Of a DNA stretch of 64,000 nucleotides, positions 15,001 through 30,061 are shown piece after piece (the stretch's first letter is position 1; each line of letters starts with the position of its first letter). Origin of the DNA: Acorus gramineus (lineage: Eukaryota > Streptophyta > Magnoliopsida > Acorales > Acoraceae); the NCBI GenBank assembly GCA_030737835.1, contig CM060847.1, positions 7,096,484-7,160,483 of the forward strand, given 5' to 3'. The position numbers were made by a program, and so were the translations under genes. The notes under the pieces are model-generated. The model worked only from the letters and a program-made list of their open reading frames with translations, ran no database searches and was not told where the DNA came from.

Positions 15001-18000
15001 AACAGAAACCCCAAAAATGTTGAGTGATGGGCAAGAAACAAAACTATAGACAACTAGTTGAGAGAGATTGCCTCCAGGACAGACTGTGGAGCAAGATTAA
15101 GTTCATCTAAAAGAACCCAACTACCAGCCTTCAGAGCCTGCAGATTTGAACATAAGTCAAGTGTATACACATCTGAATACGGGATAGTTAATTTTAAGAG
15201 CCAAAAAGTATCACAAACCTGAAGAAGAATTCCATCAGACCATGCAAATTTCATTCCATTTTCACACTCGACAGGAAGGTCCGTTCCCAGTAGATCCATC
15301 ATGTCAGTCTGCAGAGAATTTGAAGAGGGGGAAAAAGCAGGATTAAGTTAATCAGCAAAAAAAAGAAGAGATAAGTAAGAGCAGAACGGAATAGGATATT
15401 GACCTGCTCAGACAGATTTATTCTCACAATGGAATGACCAGAGTATTTTGCAATTGCAACAACCAAACTTGTCTTTCCAACACCAGGACTACCTTCCAAC
15501 AAAACTAAAAGCATATGCAGAATTTAAGGTGTCAATAAACTAAAAATCCTAGTTCTTCTATACACACATGCAAAGCAATAACATGAATTCAGAGAGCTCA
15601 TATTCAATAAAAAACAGACCAGGCCTTGGAAGTTTCAGAGCACGCAATAACCTCAGCGCATTTCTACAGGTAGTTGGGGCCAGGAACTCAAATCCCTCTT
15701 GCTTACATGCAACATTACCTATGCACAATAGAATAAAGTGAGTAGGTGCTGAACCAATAAATACAATATTCATTAAATTTAGAAAACATAAAGCTTCAAG
15801 GCATGATATTTCAACTATAAAGCCTTCAGAAATTCTCATAGAAGAAACAACACTAAAAAATAAATACAGAAAATTGCAGCAGAAGTTCCATCCAAAATAA
15901 ATCAAGGAGCACATTTGAATAACCTCACTTCAGAAATAATGTATCTTCAAAGGGAAACAAGGTTACACAGAGAACACTTTCTGGGATTATTAAGGGCCTG
16001 GGAACATTATGTGGGTGAATCAACCTTGGCGATCAACTGTGACGAATACATTGAGATAGTATTTTGGTAGACTTGAATTAGGGGGGATCTTGTATTAGTT
16101 TTATATGAGTCCAGTACTTTTTGCTGGTTGTCTAAGGAGAAACCTTTTCTCCTTTATTTTTGTTAGTCAGGATGTTATGCACACTAATTATAGAAGAAAT
16201 CAAAACTTCATACATTAGAGAAAGTTAACATTTATGTAGATGAAGAATCAATACCGAAAACTTCCATCAAGAACCAATAACTACTATCTTACTCATATTA
16301 TGCAAGCTTCAAACATATTTGTGCATCAAAGCACAAATATTAGAAACAAGCAGGCTAAAGAAAGCTTATAGATAACCTTGTGAACAGAACAACATTCTGC
16401 AGACTGTTATGTCATTCCTCATAGTGATACAATCATGCATAACAAATTCATTCTTGGACATAGGCATGAATAGATCATTTCCCACTTACATAGCATTTTC
16501 GAAAAGATAACATTAATAAACTTCGAACCGTTGCACAAAGTGCATTTTGAAGAGAACATTATAATCCCATGTATAAAGCACTAATAACACAGTAATAGAT
16601 ATATATATCCAGAGCAGCAAACCTTTATCAATGTAAAATGGATGGATCCCAAAACAGTTATCCTGATGAATGTCAGGAAAAGAATCCGAATGCTTCAAGT
16701 CACCACCCCAACCAAAAGCCTCCATTTTCGATAATCGTGTCAAATCCAAACTATGGTCACCCGTTTGCTACATTGAAGAAAATTAATATTTGAATCAAAA
16801 TTCAGAAAAGCAAATGAGCACTAATAATAATTCATAAGAATCATCTACGTCCTATATCTCTCAAGTTTCCCAGAGCACTATACACCATATCACCGAGTAG
16901 CTAGTGCATAAAAGTCACCTTTAGCTGTCCAACAAGAAAAATTAAACTCCTTTCCCTCAACAATCCCGCTTCAAATCTGGAAATTCCAGTACCTGCACAT
17001 ACCGAAAATTCAGATGTAAGCAAGGATACAAAGAATTTATGCACCAAGAAATTTCTCAAACAACAATGAAATGGAATATTGAGATATGCAAATTCTAGTT
17101 CCTCGGATAAATTCCATAAATCATTCACTTTCCCAGTACCCAAATAATTAGTAACATGCCAAACAAATGCTCCCAGATTTTTGTAGAGATAAACTCAAAG
17201 TAACATTAAAGAAAAAATAAATATAGGAGGGTCCCATCAGGAACAGAAGTTCATAAACAAAAATAAATGTAACTAATGAAACAAGCAAAACAGATTAAAA
17301 TAAATGGAAAATTTAAAAACAAGAAGATGAACTCAAGAAATCATGTAGAGATTGAAACAACACTGAAAGCCTCTCAGAATTAATAATCAAAATATTGAAA
17401 TATAAATGGTAGGTGGTATAACCAGTCAATGAATTACCTAAAGTTAGCCCATCAAGTACAAGAAGAAATGCCCCATGTATGAATGCTTCACACACAGAAC
17501 AAAGATCTTTCCAAGTCATATTGATAAAATCAACCCAGGACAACAGATCTCTCACTGTAAGTATCCTCCCTGTTTGCAACTGATTGAACCACTGCAGCAT
17601 AAAATTAAAAATAAATAGCAATGGAATAGTACCATTAGTAGAGTATGTAAACATGGTTTCATCAAAAACAAAAAAATGAATAAAAAGAAACACGTGTAAA
17701 CCAATGTCAAAGCCATTTCCCTATGAGTAACAACTTTATCACACATTCTAAACATCATCACTAAAACCAGTGGGGCAATGGGACGTAGAAACTGCATGCT
17801 TTCTGAGTGGGGCAATAATGAGAGTCTAAAAGTTGATTACACGAATGTTCAATAATACAACTTAATGATTCACTATTGGAATGAAAAATGTTACATTAGA
17901 ATACATGAAAAGCAAACATGCTACACCCATTTGCACAGCCGAATGGTTGGCACCTCGGAAATGGAGGGGGCAGCAACCATAGGAGAAGGGGAAGAGGGGA

Positions 18001-21000
18001 AAAGAGAGGGTAAGAGGAGGAGAGTGATGGAGGATTTCAACCATTTGATTCATTAAGGGTTGATTTTAAGCAGCAATTGGGAAAGGGTTATGGCTGATTA
18101 GGTATGCTTTTTGGAGAAAGAACTCTCAACCATTGGATTGCTATTTAAGAATTGTTTTAGTAGTATGTGTGAAAATTCAAAAAACATATAGAATTCGGAT
18201 ATTTTCCAGAGTGGATATCTTACGATCTGTATCCACTCCAGACTTAATTCAGGTAACCATAATAGTACCGATTTGAATCCTGATATCAAATTCGGACAAA
18301 TATCCAAATCTTCAGATACAGAGTATGAGCAAATTCGATTTACTTATGGATATCAACAAAAACACATATACGGCAACGCAAACAAAGCCCACACACAACA
18401 GCTATTAAAAGCAATGTATCCATTTCCTCACTTCTTAGATATTGCAATGATTTTACGTGTCGATACACCCTGTACCATTATGAGCACCTTATGGTCGTAT
18501 ACATGCCTTAGCCTAACTAAGAAAAAAAACACATGGGAAAAAAATAAAAATATATTTTTCGGTCATTCGCAACCCAAAAATTCAGAATCTCTCCAACAAT
18601 AGAATAGAATCTCAGAAATAAATAATAAGTACTTGACACATACTTCCCAGAATTCTAGCATAAGACCAGCGAAGCTTCTGAGTTCTGAGTTCATGAATCT
18701 GCAGCCATTACAAGTAAAATATTAAACCTACTCAGCTACTCCTTTATTGTTTCATAAAAAAGGAAACACATGAAAAACCATTTTAACAAAATTATCACAG
18801 AAAAGAGAGTAATACCTCCCCTCAGCTATTATTTTAAGTTCGTTTGGGTCATTGACTGGAGGTACCCATATCACAGTGAAACGATTTTGAAGTGCAGGAG
18901 ATAACTCTTTTTTCCCATAATCACCACCTGGATTCATTGTTGCAAGAAGAAAGAAATCTGCATAGGCATTTACTGTCTCCAGGACAGCACCTCCTTTCTC
19001 CGCTAGTACCTGTAAAACCCAGAATGAATAGAGAAATGGTAACAAAAAAAAGCGGAATTTCCAAAACATTGCATACTCTTGATCAAAATCAATAAGAAAT
19101 AAGTATAATAAATTAGGAAAAGGAATTCAAAAGTCTCAGATGCCCAACAAGCACTCAAGTATATTATACCCACATCCAGCCACAACTAACTTTATATTCA
19201 AATAAATGTAAAATATAAAATTCCCATAAATGTGAAAATGCACCAATGTGGAAAAACCCAAGATTAAGAAACTTAAAAAGTTTATTTTCTTCCATGCAGA
19301 GGGGATCCAATCCATCCAAGAAAGAAGGGCAATGGGAGAAATAAACAATATCTACTATACTGGATAATTAAAAAAAAGGAGCAAAGACAGAATTAAACAG
19401 CAGCACAACCAGCCAAGCTTATTCCACCCAAACACAACACAACCAAGCCTATTATATCTCTCATCTCAGTCATAGTCTCTCTTCTCCTTGCACACCCAAA
19501 TAATCTTCATTCATTTCTTTCACAATCGAGGTTATTTTTTCTTCTTCGTGTCCCCCAATCTCCATCTTTCCTTCTCGATTAACTCTTTTTTTTTGGCTTG
19601 GACTCTACTTTCGCATCTGGTCAATAAGCATCATCAATACTCAACAAATCACGAAGGAAAATTCAATCTTGGATCCAATACTGCAAGCTAAATACATAGC
19701 AAGCTACAGATTAATACACATTTTCTACAGGTTGTTCCTTGTCCTCAATATAGTAAATTATTCAGTGTATTGTTGCAATGATCCCACATTTTCTCAAGTT
19801 GTGAAACTTCTGATGGAGAGTTTGATGGTAATCAAAGAAGAGGATTTTCCTTGAAAAATTATCCTTGCATTTGGGTCCGTGTTCTAATTCCCACTTTACC
19901 CCTACGTATTATTTCATCAACTTGGTTTCAGGCCCACAAATTCAATCTTTTGATCCTTGGGAAGATATTCCCACTCAAAAAACGGCATAAACCTATCAAT
20001 GCAGTCCAAAATTTCTGTGTTAGCAACTGACCACCAAAATCCCCGTATAAATCTGAACGCCCTTATTCCAATCCTGACCAACATTCCCATACTCAAGATT
20101 GCTATTATCCCCCATCCCAGTCAAGCCATCTATCATCATGATGTATCCTGGTTGGAAGCACTTCCTCCATATCCCTGTCAGAACCATTGCCCTCAATTGA
20201 TCCCGAAAAGTTTCCATTATGAAGAGCTTACTTGACAGTTCCATCAATATGCAAAGTAATCAAAGTTTAAAAAACATTTGTTAGTCTCCTACAGTGATTC
20301 CTTGTTCTGCTGCATCATAAGTTGCATAATCTCTAGATTTTGTTGGGAAAAAAAAAACTCAATAGGCTAAGAACTAGAGACTACTAGGATTCTTGACAAC
20401 AACCACCCGAAAAAAAGAGCGAAGATTAACTAGTCATATTTGGGAATCTACAAAGCATATGGTTTGGGATTACACTAGGGACAACACATCAAGTTGATTT
20501 CAGTTCAATTAAAGAAGGCAAGCTAAACAACATGAAAATTGTCAAATCAGGATTCTTTTCAGCCTTCAATGGAAATCTAAATTTCTGGACAGTAAGAAAT
20601 TCCTGACAGCACATGATGAAACAAACTATAGTAGAATATCAAGAAACTTTCGAATCTAACTTGTTCAGATACTAATGTCAGAAACAATGCTATCATGAAA
20701 AAGGCAGGCAAGCACACTAAGATAAGGAGAAAAAGAACAAGAAAAAGCCACAAGTACCAGAAGGTCAAAATTCTTTACTTGTTTCCTACATATATCCCTC
20801 AAGCCACAAGTCTGCTTTTCTACAAGGCCCATCTCCCTCCCTCCTTCCCTCCCTCATATAGATTGCCTAATTTCTTCTCTTTTATTAGTGGATGAGAACA
20901 ACTCCTCCCAAAGGACAGGAACCCCTATACAAACACATTGGATCTTCAACTAGCCCAAAGTTTAAAATTTTCAAAAGATATGGAAGCTTGTTGCTTTATC

Positions 21001-24000
21001 AGCCTTTTGGTGGAACTGGTAAGAAAAGAACAACAGAATTTTCAATGAAAAATTTAAGCAAGCAGACTTGGATAGAAAAACAAGCACTGGAACTTGTGAG
21101 GGTTTGGCATTTTGAAGGAAGAAAATATAGCCCAGAGCTTTCCCAGATCCTAATAATGGATTCTTCAAGATTCTCTGAGAAATGTACCATTTTAAAGATA
21201 GATACCCACCTGCCAACAAGCATTTTGGTTATTAAGGTACTTTCATCATTATTGCTTTTTTCATATGGCATGCAATCCATGGCATAGGTTGCAAGCATTT
21301 AGCAGCTTCTCGCTGCCAGCAAATGTAAACATGAAAAAACATCAATGTCACTGCAACCATTTTCTCTAGGAAATACAAAATGCAAATTTTTTGGTAAGTA
21401 GAAATGCTATTATCTATCAAAAGAAGAACATAGACTTACAGAATTTAAAGTGGGGACCATTTGAAAAACTAGGGAGGGAAATCAAGTCAAATTTGAATAC
21501 AAAATGAATGTTCCTATATTCAGATGGATAAATTTTTCAGGAATTCATGGAAAAGCATCAACATATATTTGTTATATACACAAAGATGAACAAAGAAACA
21601 AGTATAAAGTAACCACGTTCTAAGAGATCCAGACTTACCAACTTCCTTTCTGGCTCCAAAACACTATTCAGTCGTTCAAGTACACTATCATCAGCCAATG
21701 AAATTTCATCCACAAGAAAGAGATGGCCATCCTTCATTGCTTGTATGAGAGGTCCATCATGCCACAGAAATATTGTTTGCCAATTCCGCTGCAGCTGCAT
21801 CAACTCTGACTTCACAATTTCAAAACCATCAAGATCCTCTTGTGTGACATTCAAACGCAAGGCCACATCTTGTTTGCAGATATTTGCAATTTCATTTAAC
21901 TTATCTAAAATCAAATCAGCTTCTTCAATCTCAGAAGGAAATGTCTACAGATAGATTAACATATAAATAAGTTAGCTTTAAATCAAAGAGTGACTCTAAC
22001 ATCACATAAAAACTAGGGAGAAATTCAGGTAAGAAACCACTGACAAGATCTCTGAAAAAGGGACAAAAAGCTTTAGACATCTTCAAGTTTTCAACTTTAT
22101 GTCTAAACTCTGAAGCTAATCTTGTTCTATTCCGCACAGGATAGAAACCCTGTAAAGTTCAAAGAGAAACAATTTTTTGGTAGAAGCTAATCACCAAGAA
22201 AGAGTGGTGCTTAATCTGATAAAATTTAGCAAAAAGCACATCAACTCACCCCTAGAAAATCAGATGTTTCCGTATACTGATGGCAGTTCAACGTGTGCAA
22301 TTTTGAATGCAGAAAAGTACTCAGCAACTGGCATACGGTGGTCTTCCCACCACCAGTTTCACCGACAAGAAGTACAGGTTCCCGCATTCTATAGCATCTC
22401 TCCACAAGAAAATATAACCTTTTCATACTTTTAGTGAATATGATACTGCAAATTCAGAATAATTTGTGAGTTCCTGAACAAGTTCCATAAAAAGTCAATG
22501 TACGACAAAGTTTAGCAATTTTACTTTCCCAAGCTCTCCTGCATTCCTGACTGTTTGATCAACTCAGGCATATTTTCTAGTATATTTGATTCCTGCATCA
22601 TATTAAAAAAAAAAATTAAAAAAAATTATGTAGTCAGTTTAAACTTTCCCTCTTATGAAGAGAACCAAACATGTTTCTTGCAGAAACACTAGTTCACCAT
22701 GCGAAATAACTAATGTAATATTTCCAAAAATTAGATCACTCAACAATTACAAAAATCACAAACAAGAATATAACTAGAACATGGCATCTGCACAAGGTTG
22801 AAAAGTAAATCACAATCAAAATAAGATGAATAGAAGATCACCTGCATGTATAATTCATCCTTCATCAGTTTCACACGAAATCGTCTTTCTAAAATCTCCT
22901 GAACCACATTCTTCTCACTTTCATCGCGCAACCTCTCAGCAAGAAGAAAATAACCATCTTTTGCCAGATCTTCATAAGAATTCCCGTAAACTCTAAAACG
23001 GTCGCCCCATCGAAACAAGTCTCGTGGAGTAATGAACCCATGTTTCCCAGCAAAAACTTTGCTATTTTGTCTATGCAACTGTAAGTCCTTCATGACTTCA
23101 ACCATTTTCAAGGCATAACTTTCAGGGATCTTACATCTGTTTTTCAGTATTGTGCTTAGTTCATCTTCTGGAATGTCATCCACATGAATCTCCAGAAAAC
23201 GGTTCCGGAAAGCTCGAGAGAGCATTTTACGCCCACCATATAATGTAGGAGGGTTCTGGGTCGCAAAAAGCATAAAATTTGGGTGTGCAGAAACTACTTC
23301 CTGAAGATCAGGCACAAAAAGTTCTCTATTATCATCCAAAAGCCGATTCAAGGCTTCCAAGACATCGGTAGGTGCCAAGTTGAGCTCATCCAAGACTATC
23401 CAATATCCTTTCCGAACGGCTTTAACCAATGCACCTTCTTGAAACTCAAGTCTACCATGAGCATCAGTGATGTACGTACCAAAATATTCTTGGAGATCAG
23501 TGTGTTCATGATTGTTTATGCGCACAAATTCATGACCTGTAATCGCAGCAAGATATCGAATTAAGCTAGTCTTCCCACTAGACGTGGGACCCTGTAACAA
23601 AACTGGATATCTTTTAATAAAAACAGCACGTGCAAGGTTCATCAGATGCTTCCTAACACTCTTTGTCAAAACATAGCTCTCGACAAAAGAATCAAAATTG
23701 GATAAATCTTTCCGTTCGACCTTGTCCACAAGAAACCTATCAAATGAAACATCAGGAGGCATCTTCCCACCCAGCAGAGATGATACTATCATGCTATTCA
23801 TGAGTTTTGTACTTGGTCCGTCCAATAAGGTAAGAAAAAACATAGAGAACCCATCATAAAGTGCTCTCAGGAAACCAAACTCTTTCTGTGCTTTCCCAGT
23901 GTATTCAAGTGCACGAGCAAGGGACCTAAGACTGAATCGTGGCCTCTGATTCGCACCATCTTGCAGCCTCTCTTCGGATTCTCTTTTCGCTACTTTGTAG

Positions 24001-27000
24001 AAACATATGATTCGATTCAGGGTCTCTCTATGAACATGATCCTCATCAACATATTTCTTTATGAAGAGAGTCAGATCATCATCATCCAACACATCATCAA
24101 CAAAATACTCTGTAAACCTACTTCTAAAAGAATGAGGCAGATCTCGCTTTCCAGCATCGGTTGCTGGGTTCATGCAGGCAAATAAACGAAAATTAGGATG
24201 TCGGTCAATGTAATTAATATCTCCTCTTTCCGCAAGACAAAATGTTCCATTCTCTCCATCCAAAACACTAATAATTCGCTGCAACGTATCTCCCGGTGCC
24301 AGATTTACTTCATCCAATAATATCCAATGACCCTTTCTGAGAGCAGTTACAAATGCTCCTTCAACAAAGGAGAAAGTCATATGCGCAGAGGAATGAATTT
24401 GCTTATGAGCAGCTTGGAGTCTTACACTAAAGGACTCCCAACCATGGAAAACTTCTTCAGACAAATGCCGCTTACGCTTTATACCACACTTAGGCTCACC
24501 CAGCTCCTGCGGTCTCGTCAGCAGGTGATCCACAAAAATCCGGAATGCAGATAATAACTGTTTCCATTTCTTACCTACGGCATACTCTTCACATTTAATA
24601 AGAAACTTTTCATTGACCTTACAAACACAAAAAAAAAAAAAAAAAGAGTTTAGAAAAGCTGAAACATGCTCATGTGGCAAGGAGACATCACCATTCAGGT
24701 GTCCAAAAACAGTGTACCTTTGCAAGAGAAGTCTTCAAGAACAATTCCTTAAATTCATGATGGAGAGGGATGCATATTGATCGTGCATCAACTGGCTTAT
24801 ATCCACCCAACAAATCAGAAACATCACTTTGCTGACTCAAATTCTACGATAAAAATACCACTATTACATTGTTTTCATATATCCAATTGCATGAGAAGAA
24901 ATGTAACTAAAGCCAACAAAAAGTACCAGAATGGTAAGCGGCTGACAGAGTCTCATAGCCAGATTTTGCACGAGAGTAGTTTTTCCTGTACCAGTTTCAC
25001 CCACCAAAAGAACAGGCTCATTGTACTTAACAGAACAGGTAATCCTCTCCAGAACATGAATGGATGATCGAATGTCAACAAAAGGTTTTGTTTGATTGTG
25101 CACCTACCAAAATATGTCATGAGAAAACAGAAACTAAAATAAGATCATTCACAAAAATAGTTAACAAACCCTCAGATGAGCAGCCGTTTGATTAGATTGT
25201 AGTAGAATCCGTCCAACTTGCAAGCCCGACCGACAACTCTACAGTTCATCAGATGACATTAAGAACAATGTCAAACAGTCATACATAAAAAAATAAACAC
25301 ACAAACATAACACAGACCTGAATTACAGGCTTGCTAGGAGGGTAAACACTTTCCACTTCTGACACTGGAACTTCCCATAACACTGCAATTTCTCTCATTA
25401 TTGACAACCGGTTATCAATGGAAGCTGAAGAAGTAGCAAATATATCTACAGCCTGTCGAATGTATGTACTTAATTTAACAAACGGCTAGAACAAACAAGA
25501 TAAGTAACAAGACAAAAAATAAAAAATAAAAGAAATAGGACAAATAGATATGTCCCTAACCTCTTGATAAATTTGTTTAGAAGCAGTACAAGACAAGCCA
25601 AATCCAAAGACACCAATACTTAAGCCTGTGATTCTCTTGCACCATTTAAGAAGATCCCTTCACATACCAAACTAAGAATATCAACAAAGTGTGTTTACTA
25701 AAATTAAATAATGATAAGGTATCTGTTATCTATTCATTGTACACCACATGCAGTATAAAGTAATTTTGACGTTGATATCATGTTAACAAAGATAATGATT
25801 TGAACTCTGTTCCCATAGACTCTGGATCAGAATCCTCATATTAATTTTCAACAATTCATAATCTTCTATGAATAACTATATGCATCATGTTAAAGGGAAC
25901 AATTTTTTAAATCAAATTGAGAAATGGACTGCATATATCTGCATATGTACGATAGATATTGCACATTAACCCGCATGTTACACATTTCCCATCATCTGAC
26001 ACTACAAGGAGATCAATAGTATCATCAGATGTACAATAATAGAAGTATAGACCCATTCTCCTACCACAGAAATTGGCTTCAAGAATCTGTAATGACAATG
26101 TAATCAAGTCCTTGAAACTGTCTAAAAGTTGGTATAAACAGGTGCAACATATTTATGGATCTAGATGCATCCCTTAGCACAGTTCAGATATGCGGTTCGT
26201 GCAGCAGTATATGCGGCCGCACAATTTTATTTTATTTTATTTTGTGGGAGGACACAAAAGTTAGACAAATATTTTTGGGTTTGAAAGGTAGACTATGCTT
26301 TTTCTTGGATGTTAGGGTTGCTTTGGAAGCTTTAAACCTTGTGAAGTTTTGATTCTCTTTCATTATTGTTATTTTTTCTTTTTTTCTTTTTTGTTATAAA
26401 GTTCCCTTTCTCTATCATTGTAAAAATCTCTATCTACTCCACTATCCACTATATGTTTGATAGACTTGTTCAACTAATTTGAGTACTTTGCTATTCTCAT
26501 TTAATAGTGTCATCAACAAACATCCATATGAGTTGGTGATCCTGGTTTTTTCATTGGTCTAACTATATTCTTAGTTTTGTGGATTATACCTAAAAAACTA
26601 ATGTAGGCTGACCTCTAATGCCCAAATATATACTCCAATATGTGATCAAAGGTCAACGGTATAAATTAGTAATCAGGTCTACATATTTATTTTGTTATCT
26701 ATTCTTTGAAACTAATAATAATATGTTTTTATTAGAAAAATATAAAACCACATATACTCCTGCATACCGTATGCTCTATGTGGTACTCGCACGCAAACCG
26801 CATACCACATTTTAAACATCGTCCCCTAGTCTCACACTAATACTACAAATTAATATTTATCATTATTATCATTAATGATAAATACTACAAATTAATATTT
26901 ATCATTAATGATAATATTTCCATGATGTCTAGTGTAAATCACCACATCAGAATTGTTGAAATTAATTCTCTTCGACATGATACTCAAACTTCCATATTCG

Positions 27001-30000
27001 TACCAATGCAATTATGGCACAGCTCAAACAAGATAAGAAATGTTTCTCTTACCGCAATGAGAACCTGCTGAAAGCACCAGGTGAGGATAAATCACATACT
27101 TGGACTCTTGGATGGAATGAAGAAATGGAACTAACTCTTCGATAGGTATCTGCCAAAAATCACTTTTCACCTTCATGAAGAAAGCATTGCGAGTAATTAC
27201 AAGGGTGACAAATGATGATGATATACCTACGAGCTTTGTGGACAGGGGTTCCAAACTTGGATAACATTCATTTATGATATCTATCAAATCCTTATCTCCT
27301 GGACAACCAACCATCACTTTCCTCCATAGTGTACCAAGGGATATTCTTCCTGTAGCAGAGATTTAAAATTATAGCTATCAGTTATGGCCCAAAACTCAAA
27401 AATTAGATATATAGCTAAACCACTTCCAAAGCTTTAAAAGGATGCCAATAGCACCACTAAATAACCAAACATAATCATGCGTTTGATTATGTATTAAGAA
27501 ATTCCACCTGGTTGTGGCACAACATGGTCTCAGACCACGAAAAGAGTTTTTACTTTTCTTTTCTTTTTTTGAGAAAGCTATCAAAGGAAAGGAAGAAGAG
27601 AAGAGAGAGATAAGATATAAGACAAGAAACTTGCATGCAAAGTTACAACCATATTTAGAAGAAACCGCTGTGGCTAGCAAAAAGTCAGATCCATCAAATC
27701 ACTAAGAATATATCAATCTAAAATTCAGAACTAGTGTTTATTCTCACTAACTAAGAATATATCGATCTAAAATTCAGAACTAGTGTTTATTCTCACTAAC
27801 ATACATCCCAAGACTGGTGAGACACTTTTGGTCCATCTCATGTCCAACACCAGAGCATGCAGCTAATACATTTTGTAGTAAGCGATCCTAAGGTGCTGTG
27901 TCTAGGATATGTAACTATATCTAGAACGTCACACATCTGTGTCATTGCTATATGGTATGTGTCTTATAATATATATACTCAATATAAGAATAGATAATAC
28001 TTCAGTTTTCTTTATGGATTGAACTTTAAAGATTAATTTTCCTTCTTCCAAAAAAAACTTAAAAGAATAAACTTAATAAGAACTTCAGTTGGACCTTAAT
28101 CCCATACGTGGCAATGAAAGCGATTCAGGCGGTCTCAGAAGGTGCACTCTGAAAATGCATTCTGGTAAGGTAGCATCAGATTGAGAGAATTATTTTTCTA
28201 TATTGGTATAGTTGTAGAGTAATGCCATGTGCAATTATGTTGACTGCTTCAATTTTGGGCAAGAAATTTTTCATAGCATTACATAAAATCCTAAATATCT
28301 ATAAATAGGATGTTACAAATGCAACTTATGGAACATACAAACAATAGGTTGGCAATAAAAAAACACCCACAGTTGCAAGTTACATGCAGTCTATATATGA
28401 AGCCCATTTGCAATCCATTTATTTAAAGGAGATAATATTTCCCTAGATGAAGTATATGATTTTATTCCCTAACAAAACTCCAAATCGTTAGAGTATATAC
28501 TTCATTTTTTTGTAAAGCTATGTACTTCATCTAGTGAAATATATACTACTAAAAATCAAACATGCATGGATTGTAGATGTATATGCAGATAAGACTAAAT
28601 TTAACTTTATCTATCAAACATGAGGATTGTAACCTTCAACGGTGGAAAGGATTATTGTTATTTTATCACATGATTTTGGGAAAACAATTTAAAAAAAATG
28701 AAATGACAAGACCTTGTTGGTTGTGTACAAAATCGTGCTTCACATTCGACATTGTCGCAAACAATCGAAAGCTTTCCGACACAGTAATTGCCTGCAATAA
28801 CCCCATCAACTTCAGTAATTCCTCAGATTAAAAAAAATATAGATACATTGAAACCAAACAAATCACAACATCACAAATGCATGCAGCTCCAAGATCCCCA
28901 GCACTCCATGGGCCATGCTTTTTCCAAGAATACATATTATTTAGACTGCTGATATATTATCTCATGCTATATATTTTCTTTAATGAAGGCAACTTTATGG
29001 TTCCCCAAAAAAGAGGAGTGCTACAATGCCACTCACTATTTTGTATTACATTAACTATTAAGCATAATACATCACTCATAATCAGTGAATCCTGACCCAA
29101 TGTAAAATACCAAGTTTGCAAAAGCAAGAGAGAAAAAACTATAATAAATTCATCTTCGATACTGCATAAATGTAGCTAATGATAACTAGAAGAATTTCAA
29201 GACAAACTCAACCATAAAGATAAGTCAACAAGAACCACCAAAATGGCACTTAAAGATTATTAATATCAAATAATTTTCATGTTCTATACTAGTATGTGCG
29301 AGAATACCACAGAAAAGAAAAGGCAAATCCAATATACATTTTTGTAATGGGAAATGAGATTAAAAAAAATATATGTTAAACCAAGGCACCCAAAGTGGTC
29401 ACATAAGCAGCCTCCATATGACGACAAGTAAATTGCACATCCTTAGTTATTTTACAACAATATATTTTACATCCAACTGAAGGAACAAATATAGTGAAAA
29501 TAAAGCCGAGTGACACTTAAAAACAGAAAAATCTTACCTCCCCACGACCAGTTAGAAATGAAGTTGAACCTTCCAACAGAGGCAATAAGATAGAGTGTAA
29601 TTCAGATGGTGCTTTATCAATGTCTTCAAAGACAATCCAAAGGCCCATAAGAACAGCCTGTTTCAAATATCAATACAGATGGCACTTTATCAATGTTTAA
29701 AAACTATTACCAAAATAGAATTAGGGCTTCCAGAATGCAACAGATTTCAAAAAAAAAAAAAAAAAGCAAACCTGGGTGAGAGAACCAGGCTGCCAACTGA
29801 ATTCACCAGGTTGATCGGAGCTGATGTAGCTCCCAATCAGGGTTTTGCTGTCCATTTGCTCATCCATGTGGATAAACAAAACTGTAAAAAGGATACACCA
29901 AAAAAAAGAATATTAAACAGAATAACATGCAAGTATACAGCAGCCGACAGAGTATCATTCCAAAAGGAATGTCAAAAGTAAAATCATACAAACAACAGCT

Positions 30001-30029
30001 AGATAAAAGAGACAGGCATATTGACATAT

Positions 30030-30061
<32 letters not shown>

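Noticed and set aside
28420..28560. Repeated TATACTTCAT motifs, also seen near 39.05-39.20 kb
   Set aside because: The motifs are short, AT-rich and irregularly spaced, with no array structure or alignable element.
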